NCBI RefSeq assembly: GCF_020035535.1
Contig: NZ_CP083349.1
Span: 3,304,501 to 3,368,500, forward strand
Reading direction: 5' to 3'
Source of the DNA: Ensifer adhaerens
GTDB taxonomy: Bacteria > Pseudomonadota > Alphaproteobacteria > Rhizobiales > Rhizobiaceae
Length of the DNA: 64,000 nt
Positions 52,807 to 60,877 of this stretch are shown piece by piece. Positions within the stretch are counted from its first letter, which is position 1. Every line of letters starts with the position of its first letter. The notes under the pieces were generated by a model that had not been told where the DNA came from, did not search any database, and saw only the letters and a program-made list of their open reading frames with translations. The translations under genes and the position numbers were made by a program.

Positions 52807-53540
52807 GGCCTGTCCTTCCAGCCGGGAACGAGCACCAGCGAGAAATAGGGCGCATCGTCGTCTGCCTTCTCGGCGAGCGCGGTCATCGCCGCGTTCTTCA
52901 TCGTGCCACGCTCGACATAGACGGCCTGAGCGAGGCGACCGGATGCGGCGAGCGCCCGGCGGATCTTCGGCAGGTTGCGCCCGACCTTCATGATGACAGC
53001 GGCTTCCGTATCCTTCAGCCGCCGGCCGAGTTCGGCCTCGGCCATGGTGCCCGGAAGCACGGAGAGCACGTCATCGCCCTGCACCAGCGGAAGGCCGGCA
53101 AGCGACCAGCAGCCGGACATGGCGGTAATGCCGGGGATCACCTCGACCGGGAAACGGTTGGCGAGCCGCACATGCAGGTGCATGTAGGAGCCATAAAACA
53201 GCGGATCGCCTTCGCTGAGCACCGCGACCGTACGCCCGGCGGCAAGATGCGCTGCCACAGCCTCGGCCGACGCGTTGTAGAAATCGGTGATCTGGCTCTT
53301 GTAGGCGCCGTCATCCTTGTCGATCTCGGTTGTCACCGGATAGTAGAGCGGCAGTTCGACGAGGTCGGGCTTCAGCAGTCCCTCAACGACCGCGCGACCG
53401 TTGCCGCTGCGCCCGGCCTTGGCGAAATAGGCAAGCACATCGGCTTGCCCGAGCGCCTTCACGGCCTTGACCGTCAAAAGCTCCGGATCGCCCGGGCCGG
53501 TTCCAACGCCGATCAGGCGCCCCACGCCGACGCCGCTCAC
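52803..53540 (-). CDS. cobI: Precorrin-2 C(20)-methyltransferase
   Basis: A 245-residue methyltransferase that makes precorrin-3A. Motifs: LIGVGTGPGDPELLTVKAVKAL, VAVLSEGDPLFYGSYMHLHVRL and VIPGITAMSGCWSLAGLPLVQGDD. The start codon is GTG at 53540, overlapping the cobH stop (GTGA), so it is coupled to cobH. Confidence 0.95.
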   Translation of the reverse strand: MSGVGVGRLIGVGTGPGDPELLTVKAVKALGQADVLAYFAKAGRSGNGRAVVEGLLKPDLVELPLYYPVTTEIDKDDGAYKSQITDFYNASAEAVAAHLAAGRTVAVLSEGDPLFYGSYMHLHVRLANRFPVEVIPGITAMSGCWSLAGLPLVQGDDVLSVLPGTMAEAELGRRLKDTEAAVIMKVGRNLPKIRRALAASGRLAQAVYVERGTMKNAAMTALAEKADDDAPYFSLVLVPGWKDRP

Positions 53541-54169
53541 AGGCCCGGCCTCGCGAGCGAGTTGAGCGCTGCTGCCGTCATGGCGCTACCGCCGAGACGA
53601 CCGCGCACGATGGCGAAGGGAACGCCATAGGAATTCTCGGCCAGCGCATCCTTCGATTCCGCTGCACCGACGAAACCGACGGGCATGCCGAGGATCGCTG
53701 CCGGCTTCGGCGCGCCATCGCGTAGCATTTCGAGCAGGAAGAACAGCGCCGTCGGCGCGTTGCCGATCGCGACCACCGAACCGGCCAGACGCTCGCTCCA
53801 GAGCTTCAGCGCGGCGGCGGAACGGGTGTTGCCGATCTCGGCGGCAATCTCGGGCGTGCGCGGATCGCGCAACGTGCAGATCACCTCGTTGCCGGCCGGC
53901 AGCCGTGCGCGGGTGACACCGTGCGCAACCATCTCGGCATCGCAAAGGATCGGCGCACCGGCTTTCAGCGCCGCGCGGGCCGAGCTTACAAAATCGGGAG
54001 AGAAGACGAACTGCCTGGTCGCCTCAACGGAACCACAGGCATGCACCATGCGCACGGCCAGATCCGCTTCCTCTTCGGAAAAGCCCGAGAGATCGGCCTC
54101 GGCGCGGATGATGGCGAAGGAACGCTCGTAGATGGCGTTGCCATCGCGAATGTAATCATACTCAGGCAT
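53537..54169 (-). CDS. cobH: Precorrin-8X methylmutase
   Basis: A 210-residue mutase that moves the C11 methyl to C12 to form hydrogenobyrinate. The catalytic His43 is in VRMVHACGSVEATRQF; other motifs are ILCDAEMVAHGVTR, AIGNAPTALFFLLEML and ILGMPVGFVGAAESKDAL. It is 2 bases after the cobG stop. Confidence 0.96.
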   Translation of the reverse strand: MPEYDYIRDGNAIYERSFAIIRAEADLSGFSEEEADLAVRMVHACGSVEATRQFVFSPDFVSSARAALKAGAPILCDAEMVAHGVTRARLPAGNEVICTLRDPRTPEIAAEIGNTRSAAALKLWSERLAGSVVAIGNAPTALFFLLEMLRDGAPKPAAILGMPVGFVGAAESKDALAENSYGVPFAIVRGRLGGSAMTAAALNSLARPGL

Positions 54170-54171
54170 GT

Positions 54172-55551
54172 CTATCCCTGTTCGAACGCTGCCGAGACGC
54201 GCGCAGCTCCGAGCCGTGTAAGACAGGACTGCGCCGATTCGCCAGCGTCTTTGTTTTGCCGCACCAGCCGGTCGAGCCGGGCAAGCGCGGATTCTATTTC
54301 ATTCTCATCGGTGTAGGCGCTTGGAGCGCCGTTGGCAGCCCCATTTACGACAAGGCCGTATCCTGATGGCGCACCGACGAGTGTCAACTCTGACGACCTC
54401 GGTCGCGCACAGCCTTTGGCGCAGCCGGAGAGATGCACGATCAGCGATCCATCAAGCAACTCAGGCGCCGTCTGAACGACACGCTCTGCCATGGCCTTGG
54501 TTTCCATCCGCCCTGACGCACAGCCTTTGCTGCCCGCACACGTGGCGATCGCGTTTCGCGGATCCTGTTCCGCAATGCGAAAGCCGTGCGCCGCTGCCAG
54601 GCTCTGCGCCACCACCGCGGTCTCACGCATCAGGCCGAGCACGAAGAACGCATGCCCCGGCGCAAGCCGGAGCGCATGAGCGCCAAGCTCCTGCGCCTGG
54701 TGGACGAAGGTCGCCAGTGCGACGGCATCCACTTGGGCAAAGGCAAGACCGAGACCAAGAACGGTGCCGACGTTATCCAGCTCATGAATGCCGGGTATCG
54801 GGACGGAACTCGGAACCGCCGGGCCCCCGGACAATGCTTGGGCGCGACAGAGGGAGCGGATTTCCGCCGGATCCAGATCGCGCCCGCGCGCCGTCGTGCC
54901 GAGGCTCGCCAGTTTATCGAGAATGGTGATCACGGCCGGTACGACCGCACCTCCGGTCAACGCTCCGACAACAGCTCCCTTCGCCGCGGTACCACCGAGC
55001 GACAGCAGCCATCGGGCGCCAGCGGCTGTCGAAAGCGCCTGAAGGCGAATGTCGGCAACCACTGCATCAAGACCGAAACGGCCGCCACCGTCGATGACGA
55101 CGGAAAGCTTTGGGGCGAGCTTCAAGGGCACGCGACGCGCTCCCAACGCCTCACGAAGCTCAGCGGAGATCGGTCGCGGATCGACGATTTCTGCCGGGTC
55201 GATCCCGGCCAAAGGCGGCATCTCGATAGCGAGGCCTTCGGTGATCGTGATTTCAGCATCACCGATGGCCTGCGCCAGCGCCGGCACGGACGCCTCGCTC
55301 AGGCCGCGAAGCTGCAGGTTTCCCCGTGCCGTGATCTCGATGATGCCATTGCCGAAGCGCCCCGCAGCGGCGGCAAGCGCGATTACCTTCGGCAGCGTCA
55401 GGCTGTCATCCGTTGGCCTTAGCCGCACGAGCAGGCCATCGCCGGTCTGCATGGGCGCCGCCAGCGACGGGCAGGCGCCGCGCCGCATCGAGGCGCTGGC
55501 GGCGGCTTCTCCGGTCGATGGAATGGCACAACTGGTCATCAAATCCGTCAT
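54172..55551 (-). CDS. cobG: Precorrin-3B synthase (oxygen-dependent)
   Basis: A 459-residue Fe-S/non-haem-iron monooxygenase, homologous to sulfite/nitrite reductases, which hydroxylates precorrin-3A with O2 to precorrin-3B. The cluster cysteines are in TCAGSKGCASGRMETK and LSGCAKGCARPRSSEL (C-x5-C ... C-x3-C). The use of CobG rather than CobZ marks an aerobic pathway. ATG at 55551 is preceded by GGAGGAGGG. Upstream is an FNR/FixK-like box. First gene of cobGHIJ. Confidence 0.95.
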   Translation of the reverse strand: MTDLMTSCAIPSTGEAAASASMRRGACPSLAAPMQTGDGLLVRLRPTDDSLTLPKVIALAAAAGRFGNGIIEITARGNLQLRGLSEASVPALAQAIGDAEITITEGLAIEMPPLAGIDPAEIVDPRPISAELREALGARRVPLKLAPKLSVVIDGGGRFGLDAVVADIRLQALSTAAGARWLLSLGGTAAKGAVVGALTGGAVVPAVITILDKLASLGTTARGRDLDPAEIRSLCRAQALSGGPAVPSSVPIPGIHELDNVGTVLGLGLAFAQVDAVALATFVHQAQELGAHALRLAPGHAFFVLGLMRETAVVAQSLAAAHGFRIAEQDPRNAIATCAGSKGCASGRMETKAMAERVVQTAPELLDGSLIVHLSGCAKGCARPRSSELTLVGAPSGYGLVVNGAANGAPSAYTDENEIESALARLDRLVRQNKDAGESAQSCLTRLGAARVSAAFEQG

Positions 55552-55670
55552 CAAAGGCCCTCCTCCCTGAGGGCGCCTCGATCCCAAACATCAAGCGCGG
55601 GGTGCGAGCGGAAAGCCGAACACGCTTATCCTCATCCCGCTCTAGAGACGCTATAACACAGCCTCAATCC

Positions 55671-55684
55671 TTGAGTGAGATCAA
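55671..55684. promoter_or_regulatory. FNR/FixK-type box upstream of cobG
   Basis: TTGAGTGAGATCAA matches the TTGAT-N4-ATCAA consensus at 9 of 10 specified positions. It lies 120 bases upstream of the cobG start. A TCTAGA -10 candidate at 55641-55646 is 24 bases further downstream on the minus strand, close to the spacing of an activating class II site. Function is inferred. Confidence 0.5.
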
Positions 55685-55709
55685 TCAAGAGACGGCTGTG
55701 GCCGCGCCG

Positions 55710-56495
55710 TCACCCCTCGAAATCGGCGCCCTTGCGCAGCAAGTAGATATCCATGATCCACCCCATCTTCGCCCGCGCTGCCGCCCGCGTTTCCAGGATC
55801 TGGGCTTTCACATCGGCCAGACGGCCGGAAATGACGATCTCGTCCCGTGTGCCGAGATAGGCACCCCAATAGATTTCAGCGTCTGGATCATCGATGCGCT
55901 GGAATGCTTGCTCGCCGTCGAGCATGACGACGGAGGTCTGGCTCGTTTCGGGGAAGCTTTCGTGCAGCCGGCGCCCCGTGGTGATCTCCACCGGCTTGCC
56001 GACGAGGTTCAGCGGGATGCGATGGCTGGCGCAGAGCGCCTGCAGGCTGGTGATCCCCGGAATGACCTCATAGTCGAAGGCAACGTTCCCGCGCGCCTTG
56101 ACCCGCTCGACGATGCGAATGGTGCTGTCGTAGAGCATCGGGTCACCCCAGACCAGGAATGCACCGGTCCCGTCGCTGCTCAATTCATCGGCAAGCAGCC
56201 CCTCGTAGATCGCGGCGATCTGGGCGTGCCAGTCATCGACGCTGCCGTCATAGCTGACACCTTCGGTCCGGCGCACCGGCACCGCGAATTCGACAGTGCG
56301 GCTGTCGGGGCGCGTCACATAGCGCGCGCAGATGTCGCGGCGCACCTCCGCGAGATCGGTCTTCTTTGAGCCCTTGGTTGGGATGAAGAGCACGTCGGCC
56401 CGGTTCAGTGCGTTGATCGCCTGCACCGTCATATGCTCGGGGTTGCCCGAACCGATGCCGATGATCAGAATTTTGCGCATGCCCGTCTCCGCCAT
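55710..56495 (-). CDS. cobF: Precorrin-6A synthase (deacetylating), C1-methyltransferase
   Basis: A 261-residue SAM-dependent methyltransferase that methylates C1 of precorrin-5 and releases acetate, giving precorrin-6A; it is restricted to the aerobic route. Motifs: ILIIGIGSGNPEHMTVQAINAL, FLVWGDPMLYDSTIRIVERV and VIPGITSLQALCASHRIPLNLVGKPVEITTGRRL. The sequence closely resembles my memory of the 'P. denitrificans' enzyme. It is upstream of cobG on the same strand with a 158-base gap, so it may have a separate promoter. Confidence 0.95.
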   Translation of the reverse strand: MAETGMRKILIIGIGSGNPEHMTVQAINALNRADVLFIPTKGSKKTDLAEVRRDICARYVTRPDSRTVEFAVPVRRTEGVSYDGSVDDWHAQIAAIYEGLLADELSSDGTGAFLVWGDPMLYDSTIRIVERVKARGNVAFDYEVIPGITSLQALCASHRIPLNLVGKPVEITTGRRLHESFPETSQTSVVMLDGEQAFQRIDDPDAEIYWGAYLGTRDEIVISGRLADVKAQILETRAAARAKMGWIMDIYLLRKGADFEG

Positions 56496-56581
56496 TCCTA
56501 TCCTGGCGTCTTAGGCGCATCACTGCCGTCGGCGCAAGCTCTTCGCGCGACAGTGAACCCGCCAGCAGCGTCAACGCAGCC

Positions 56582-57289
56582 TCAGTTGATCTCGACGGCA
56601 ACGGGATTGTCGGGCAAGCGCCAGTCGATCGGGTCGAAACCCTTCGATTCCAGGAAGGCGTTGGCCTGGGAGAAATGCCGGCAGCCGAGGAAACCGGAAT
56701 GGGCCGAGAGCGGCGACGGATGCGGCGCCCGGAGCACCAGATGGCGCGAGCGATCGACGAAGGCCGCCTTCTTTTGTGCATAGGAACCCCAGAGCATGAA
56801 GACGACCGGATGCTCAGCCTCGTTGACCGCGCGAATGATCGCATCGGTAAACCGCTCCCAGCCCCGCCCCTGATGCGAGGCGGCCAAGCCACGCTCGACG
56901 GTCAGCACGCTGTTCAGGAGCAGCACACCCTGCTTCGCCCAGCTTTCGAGAAAGCCGTGGCGCGCCGGCGGAATGCCGAGGTCGGTGTTCAGTTCCTTGT
57001 AGATGTTGACGAGCGACGGCGGCGTCCTGACACCGGGGCGCACGCTGAAGCAAAGCCCGTGCGCTTGGCCATCGCCGTGGTAGGGATCCTGGCCAAGAAT
57101 GACGACGCGAACCTTGTCGAGCGGCGTCAGGTCGAGGGCGCGAAAATATTCAGGCCCGCGCGGGAAGATCTGGCGGCCTTCATTTTTCTGGACCAGCAGG
57201 AACTGCTTGAGGTCGGCCATGTAGGCGCTGGAAAATTCCGGCGCGAGCGCTGCCTTCCAGCTCTCTTCGAGCTTTACCGCCGTTTCCAT
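56582..57289 (-). CDS. ung: Uracil-DNA glycosylase, family 1
   Basis: A 235-residue glycosylase that removes uracil from DNA. The water-activating loop is [17 protein letters not shown] (Asp68), the uracil-binding motif is LLNSVLTVE and the DNA-intercalation loop is [21 protein letters not shown] precedes the ATG. Monocistronic. Confidence 0.96.
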   Translation of the reverse strand: METAVKLEESWKAALAPEFSSAYMADLKQFLLVQKNEGRQIFPRGPEYFRALDLTPLDKVRVVILGQDPYHGDGQAHGLCFSVRPGVRTPPSLVNIYKELNTDLGIPPARHGFLESWAKQGVLLLNSVLTVERGLAASHQGRGWERFTDAIIRAVNEAEHPVVFMLWGSYAQKKAAFVDRSRHLVLRAPHPSPLSAHSGFLGCRHFSQANAFLESKGFDPIDWRLPDNPVAVEIN

Positions 57290-57441
57290 TGCACCTCCGG
57301 TCCATCTGTTGGCTTCGAGGTCCGCAATTTAGGCCCACCCACAGCCATCGCAAGACCTGTCACCCGCTTCCACCGGATGTTGCACGGGTTTTGCCAGTCG
57401 CCGCTGCTTTGCGGGCAATGCGCTAACCTAATTCAACAGCA

Positions 57442-57461
57442 TTGTATTTCAAAGAATACAA
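57442..57461. promoter_or_regulatory. ModE-box-like inverted repeat upstream of modA
   Basis: TTGTATT-TCAAAG-AATACAA is a perfect 7+7 inverted repeat with a 6-base spacer, 64 bases upstream of the modA ATG. Size and A/T-rich arms resemble Mo boxes bound by ModE-type regulators. A second related TTGTATCC stretch follows at 57484. Confidence 0.55.
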
Positions 57462-57524
57462 CGGTAATCAGGAGGCGATATCGTTGTATCCTGAGAGATA
57501 TCACGCATCGTTGGAGGGAAATCG

Positions 57525-58316
57525 ATGATCAAGAGAAGAGACTGGCTGAAGGGCCTGGTGCTGACACTCGGCCTCGCCTGGGTCGGCGCAAACGTTCTGC
57601 CGACAGCCGCGCAGGCTGAAGAGAAGGTAACGGTCTTTGCCGCCGCGAGCCTGAAGAACGCGCTCGATGCAATTAATGCCGAGTGGCAGAAGGAAAGCGG
57701 CAAGGAAACGACCGTCTCCTACGCGGCCAGCTCTGCACTCGCCAAGCAGGTGGAACAGGGCGCACCTGCCGATGTCTTCATCTCTGCTGACCTCGCCTGG
57801 ATGGACTATCTCGCCGAGAAGAAGCTGATCAAGGACGACACCCGCGCAAACCTGCTCGGCAACCGCATCGTGCTCGTCTCCGGCAAGCAGGACGCTGCCC
57901 CGGTCGAGATCAAGAAGGGCTTCGATCTCGCAGCCATCCTCGGTGACGGTCGCCTCGCCATGGGTGCCGTCGATTCCGTTCCGGCCGGCAAATACGGCAA
58001 GGCTGCACTCGAAAAGCTCGACGCATGGAAGGCCGTAGAACCCAAGGTCGCCGGCGCCGAAAGCGTTCGCGCCGCCCTCCTGCTCGTCTCGCGCGGTGAA
58101 GCGCCCTACGGCGTCGTCTACCAGACCGACGCTGCGGCAGACCCGGGCGTGAAAGTCGTCGGCACCTTCCCGGAAGACAGCCACCCGCCGATCATCTATC
58201 CGATCGCGATCACCACCGAGAGCAAGAGCCCCGATGCGGCCGCTTATGTCGACTTCGTCAAGTCGGCCAAGGCTGCGGAACTCTTTGAAAAGCAGGGCTT
58301 CACGGTCCTGAAATAA
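57525..58316 (+). CDS. modA: Molybdate ABC transporter, substrate-binding protein
   Basis: A 263-residue periplasmic molybdate/tungstate-binding protein. The N-terminus KRRDWLKGLVLTLGLAWVGANVLPTAAQA contains twin arginines and could be a Tat or Sec signal. The oxyanion-binding segments are VFAAASLKNALDAINAEW and SYAASSALAKQVEQGAPADVFISADLAWMDYL. GGAGGGAAATCG precedes the ATG. It is the first gene of modABC. Confidence 0.95.
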   Translation: MIKRRDWLKGLVLTLGLAWVGANVLPTAAQAEEKVTVFAAASLKNALDAINAEWQKESGKETTVSYAASSALAKQVEQGAPADVFISADLAWMDYLAEKKLIKDDTRANLLGNRIVLVSGKQDAAPVEIKKGFDLAAILGDGRLAMGAVDSVPAGKYGKAALEKLDAWKAVEPKVAGAESVRAALLLVSRGEAPYGVVYQTDAAADPGVKVVGTFPEDSHPPIIYPIAITTESKSPDAAAYVDFVKSAKAAELFEKQGFTVLK

Positions 58317-58377
58317 TTGACCTGAAACGACGGCGGATCTCGGCTGTCCAGAGACAGGCGAAGCATCTATCGTCACG

Positions 58378-58412
58378 CGTCGCCCGCGCCCAAACGCGGG
58401 CGACGCAATCTT
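58378..58412 (+). terminator. Strong hairpin between modA and modB
   Basis: CGTCGCCCGCG-CCCAAA-CGCGGGCGACG is an 11-pair perfect stem 61 bases after modA, followed by CAATCTTTTG. It can act as a partial terminator and stabilise the modA mRNA, giving more binding protein than transporter. Confidence 0.65.
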
Positions 58413-58482
58413 TTGTCAGAGGCAGTAGCGACTGAGGCGGACAGTCACGTCCCACCGGCCGCGTATCGGGGAGCGATATCCG

Positions 58483-59184
58483 TTGGACTGGCTTGCAGTG
58501 AGCGATGCGGAATGGACGGCGATCCTGCTGAGCCTGCGCGTCGCAACCGTCGCGATGATCTGCAGCCTTCCCTTCGCGCTCGCGGTTGCCATGCTGCTCG
58601 CCCGCGGGCGTTTCTGGGGCAAGACTATCCTGAACGGTCTGGTACACATGCCGCTCATCCTGCCGCCCGTCGTTACCGGCTTTCTGCTTCTCCTGCTCTT
58701 CGGCCGCCGCGGACCGCTCGGCGCCTTCTTCGCCGATTATTTCGGCCTCGTCTTTTCCTTCCGGTGGACGGGTGCAGCACTTGCCTGTGGCGTCATGGCC
58801 TTTCCGCTGATGGTTCGCAGCATCCGCCTGTCGATCGAGGCGGTCGACCGCAAGCTCGAAGATGCAGCGACCACGCTCGGCGCCAGTCCGGTCTGGGTCT
58901 TCGCCACGATCACGCTGCCGCTGATCATTCCCGGCATCATCGCCGGCATGATCCTCGCCTTCGCCAAGGCCATGGGCGAGTTCGGCGCGACGATCACCTT
59001 CGTCTCCAATATCCCCGGCGAAACGCAAACGCTGTCGGCCGCCATCTACACCTTCACCCAGGTGCCCGGCGGCGATGCCGGCGCCATGCGGCTGACGATC
59101 ATTTCGATCGTCATCTCCATGGCCGCACTCATTTTCTCCGAATTGCTGGCCGCCTTCGCCGCACGCCGGGTGGCCGCCCAATGA
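58483..59184 (+). CDS. modB: Molybdate ABC transporter, permease
   Basis: A 233-residue inner-membrane permease with five to six spans and the EAA loop (EDAATTLGASPVWVFATITLPLIIPGI). The frame begins with TTG at 58483, nine bases after GGGGAG, giving MDWLAVSDAEW; no ATG is better. It overlaps modC by 4 bases (ATGA). Confidence 0.93.
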   Translation: MDWLAVSDAEWTAILLSLRVATVAMICSLPFALAVAMLLARGRFWGKTILNGLVHMPLILPPVVTGFLLLLLFGRRGPLGAFFADYFGLVFSFRWTGAALACGVMAFPLMVRSIRLSIEAVDRKLEDAATTLGASPVWVFATITLPLIIPGIIAGMILAFAKAMGEFGATITFVSNIPGETQTLSAAIYTFTQVPGGDAGAMRLTIISIVISMAALIFSELLAAFAARRVAAQ

Positions 59185-60254
59185 GCCTCACCGTCGAAAC
59201 CCATCATCAACTCGGCAATTTCTCGCTCGACGCCGCCTTCACCTCGGATGGCGGCGTGACGGCACTGTTCGGCCGATCCGGCTCGGGCAAAACCTCGCTC
59301 ATCAATATCATCGCCGGCCTGCTGAAACCGCAAAGCGGCCGCGTCCTGCTCGATGGCGACGTCATCGCCGACAGCGAGAACAGGGTCTTCACACCGGTGC
59401 ATCGCCGCCGCTTCGGCTATGTTTTTCAGGAGGCGCGGCTCTTCCCGCATTTGAGCGTCAGCCGCAACCTTGCCTATGGCCGCTGGTTTGCCGGCAAGAG
59501 CGGCAGCGGTGGCGACTTCGCACGCATCGTCGAGATGCTCGGCATCGGCCATCTGCTTGAACGCAACTCCTCGGCACTGTCAGGCGGCGAAAGGCAGCGC
59601 GTCGCAATCGGCCGGGCCTTGCTCGCGGCACCGCGCCTGTTGCTGATGGATGAACCGCTCGCCGCCCTCGACGAGGCGCGCAAGGCCGAGATCCTGCCCT
59701 ATCTCGAACGGTTGCGCGACGACGCCGGGATCCCGATCGTCTATGTCAGCCATTCCGTCGGCGAGGTCACCCGGCTCGCCCGGCGCGTCGTGGTGCTCGA
59801 AAACGGCAGGGTCACCGCATCGGGTGCGGCGGCCGAAGTGTTGAGCGCGCCCGCCGCCACGCTTGCCACCGGCCGGCGCGAGGCCGGTGTTCTGCTGGAA
59901 GGCGAGGTCGAGGGAACCGATCCGTCCCACGAGCTGACGACCGTCCGGGTCGGGCGGCAACGGCTGCGCATTGCTGGTGTCAGCGCCACACCCGGCAGCA
60001 AGCTTCGCCTGCACATCGCCGCGCGTGACGTCATGCTGGCGACTGCGAGACCGGTGGAGATCAGCGCACTCAACGTGCTCGAAGGGCGCATCCTGGCGAT
60101 CGCGACGGAGGAAGACGGCAGCGTCGATGTCCGGGTCAATTGCGGTGATGCGACGATTGCCGCCCGCATCACCCGCTTTTCGCGCGACGCGCTGCAGCTC
60201 GTTCCCGGCAGGACCGTCTATGCTGTCATCAAGTCGGTGGCGATCGATCACTAG
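59181..60254 (+). CDS. modC: Molybdate ABC transporter, ATP-binding protein
   Basis: A 357-residue ATPase. Walker A is FGRSGSGKTSLIN, the signature LSGGERQRVAIGRAL and Walker B LLLMDEPLAALD. The C-terminal TOBE/Mop domain (about residues 290-355, ISALNVLEGRILAI...) may bind molybdate and inhibit the transporter. Confidence 0.95.
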   Translation: MSLTVETHHQLGNFSLDAAFTSDGGVTALFGRSGSGKTSLINIIAGLLKPQSGRVLLDGDVIADSENRVFTPVHRRRFGYVFQEARLFPHLSVSRNLAYGRWFAGKSGSGGDFARIVEMLGIGHLLERNSSALSGGERQRVAIGRALLAAPRLLLMDEPLAALDEARKAEILPYLERLRDDAGIPIVYVSHSVGEVTRLARRVVVLENGRVTASGAAAEVLSAPAATLATGRREAGVLLEGEVEGTDPSHELTTVRVGRQRLRIAGVSATPGSKLRLHIAARDVMLATARPVEISALNVLEGRILAIATEEDGSVDVRVNCGDATIAARITRFSRDALQLVPGRTVYAVIKSVAIDH

Positions 60255-60293
60255 AGCACCACCCTGCATTTGCCCGCTCGAAGGCGACATGCA

Positions 60294-60692
60294 CTAGGCG
60301 TCGTCTGAAACGACCTCGTCCGTGCCGAACGGTGAATCGCCGCCGCGCATGGACTCGAGCCAGGCGAGATCTTCGGCGATCGCGGCCTGTACCCGTTCTT
60401 CCATCTGCCTGTAGCGACGGATCAGCTCCTCGCCGAACGGCGTCACCAATGCGCCGCCACCCTGTTTGCCGCCGCGCTGTGATTCTACCGAAGGTTCGCT
60501 GAACATCCGGTTCAGGGCATCGACCAGCAGCCAGGCACGGCGATAGGACATGTCCATCGCCCGCCCCGCGGCGGAGATGGAACCGGTGTCGCGTATCAGT
60601 TCGAGCAGCAGGATCTTGCCGCGACCGAGCCGGTCGGCGGGCGGAAAATCGATGCGCAGGACGGGGCGAAGATCGGGGCGGCTCTCACTCAT
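60294..60692 (-). CDS. ModE-type winged-helix regulator without Mop domain
   Basis: A 132-residue protein equal to the N-terminal DNA-binding domain of ModE: RIDFPPADRLGRGKILLLELIRDTGSISAAGRAMDMSYRRAWLLVDALNRMFSEPSVESQRGGKQGGGALVTPFGEELIRRYRQMEERVQ. The molybdate-binding di-Mop domain is absent. It is convergent with modC. A start at 60704 would add four residues; neither has a strong ribosome site. It may control modABC, but effector sensing would have to occur differently. Confidence 0.85.
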   Translation of the reverse strand: MSESRPDLRPVLRIDFPPADRLGRGKILLLELIRDTGSISAAGRAMDMSYRRAWLLVDALNRMFSEPSVESQRGGKQGGGALVTPFGEELIRRYRQMEERVQAAIAEDLAWLESMRGGDSPFGTDEVVSDDA

Positions 60693-60877
60693 GCGGGCGA
60701 GCATAGAAGTACGCGCAGGAATCCGAAAGGCCGTCTCGCGGCGAACCGGACCGGTTCACGATAAAAGATTGCCGGCAACCGGGCGCCTGCCGCCGACTGC
60801 CAGATTGCAGGTCTTGATCTCGCGCCTTCGACATGTACCGATGATCCCGACAAGCCCCTGCCCGAAAGTACCTTCCC

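Noticed and set aside
55552..55709. Cobalamin riboswitch upstream of cobG or cobF
   Set aside because: No B12-box-like sequence was found here or in 56496-56581.
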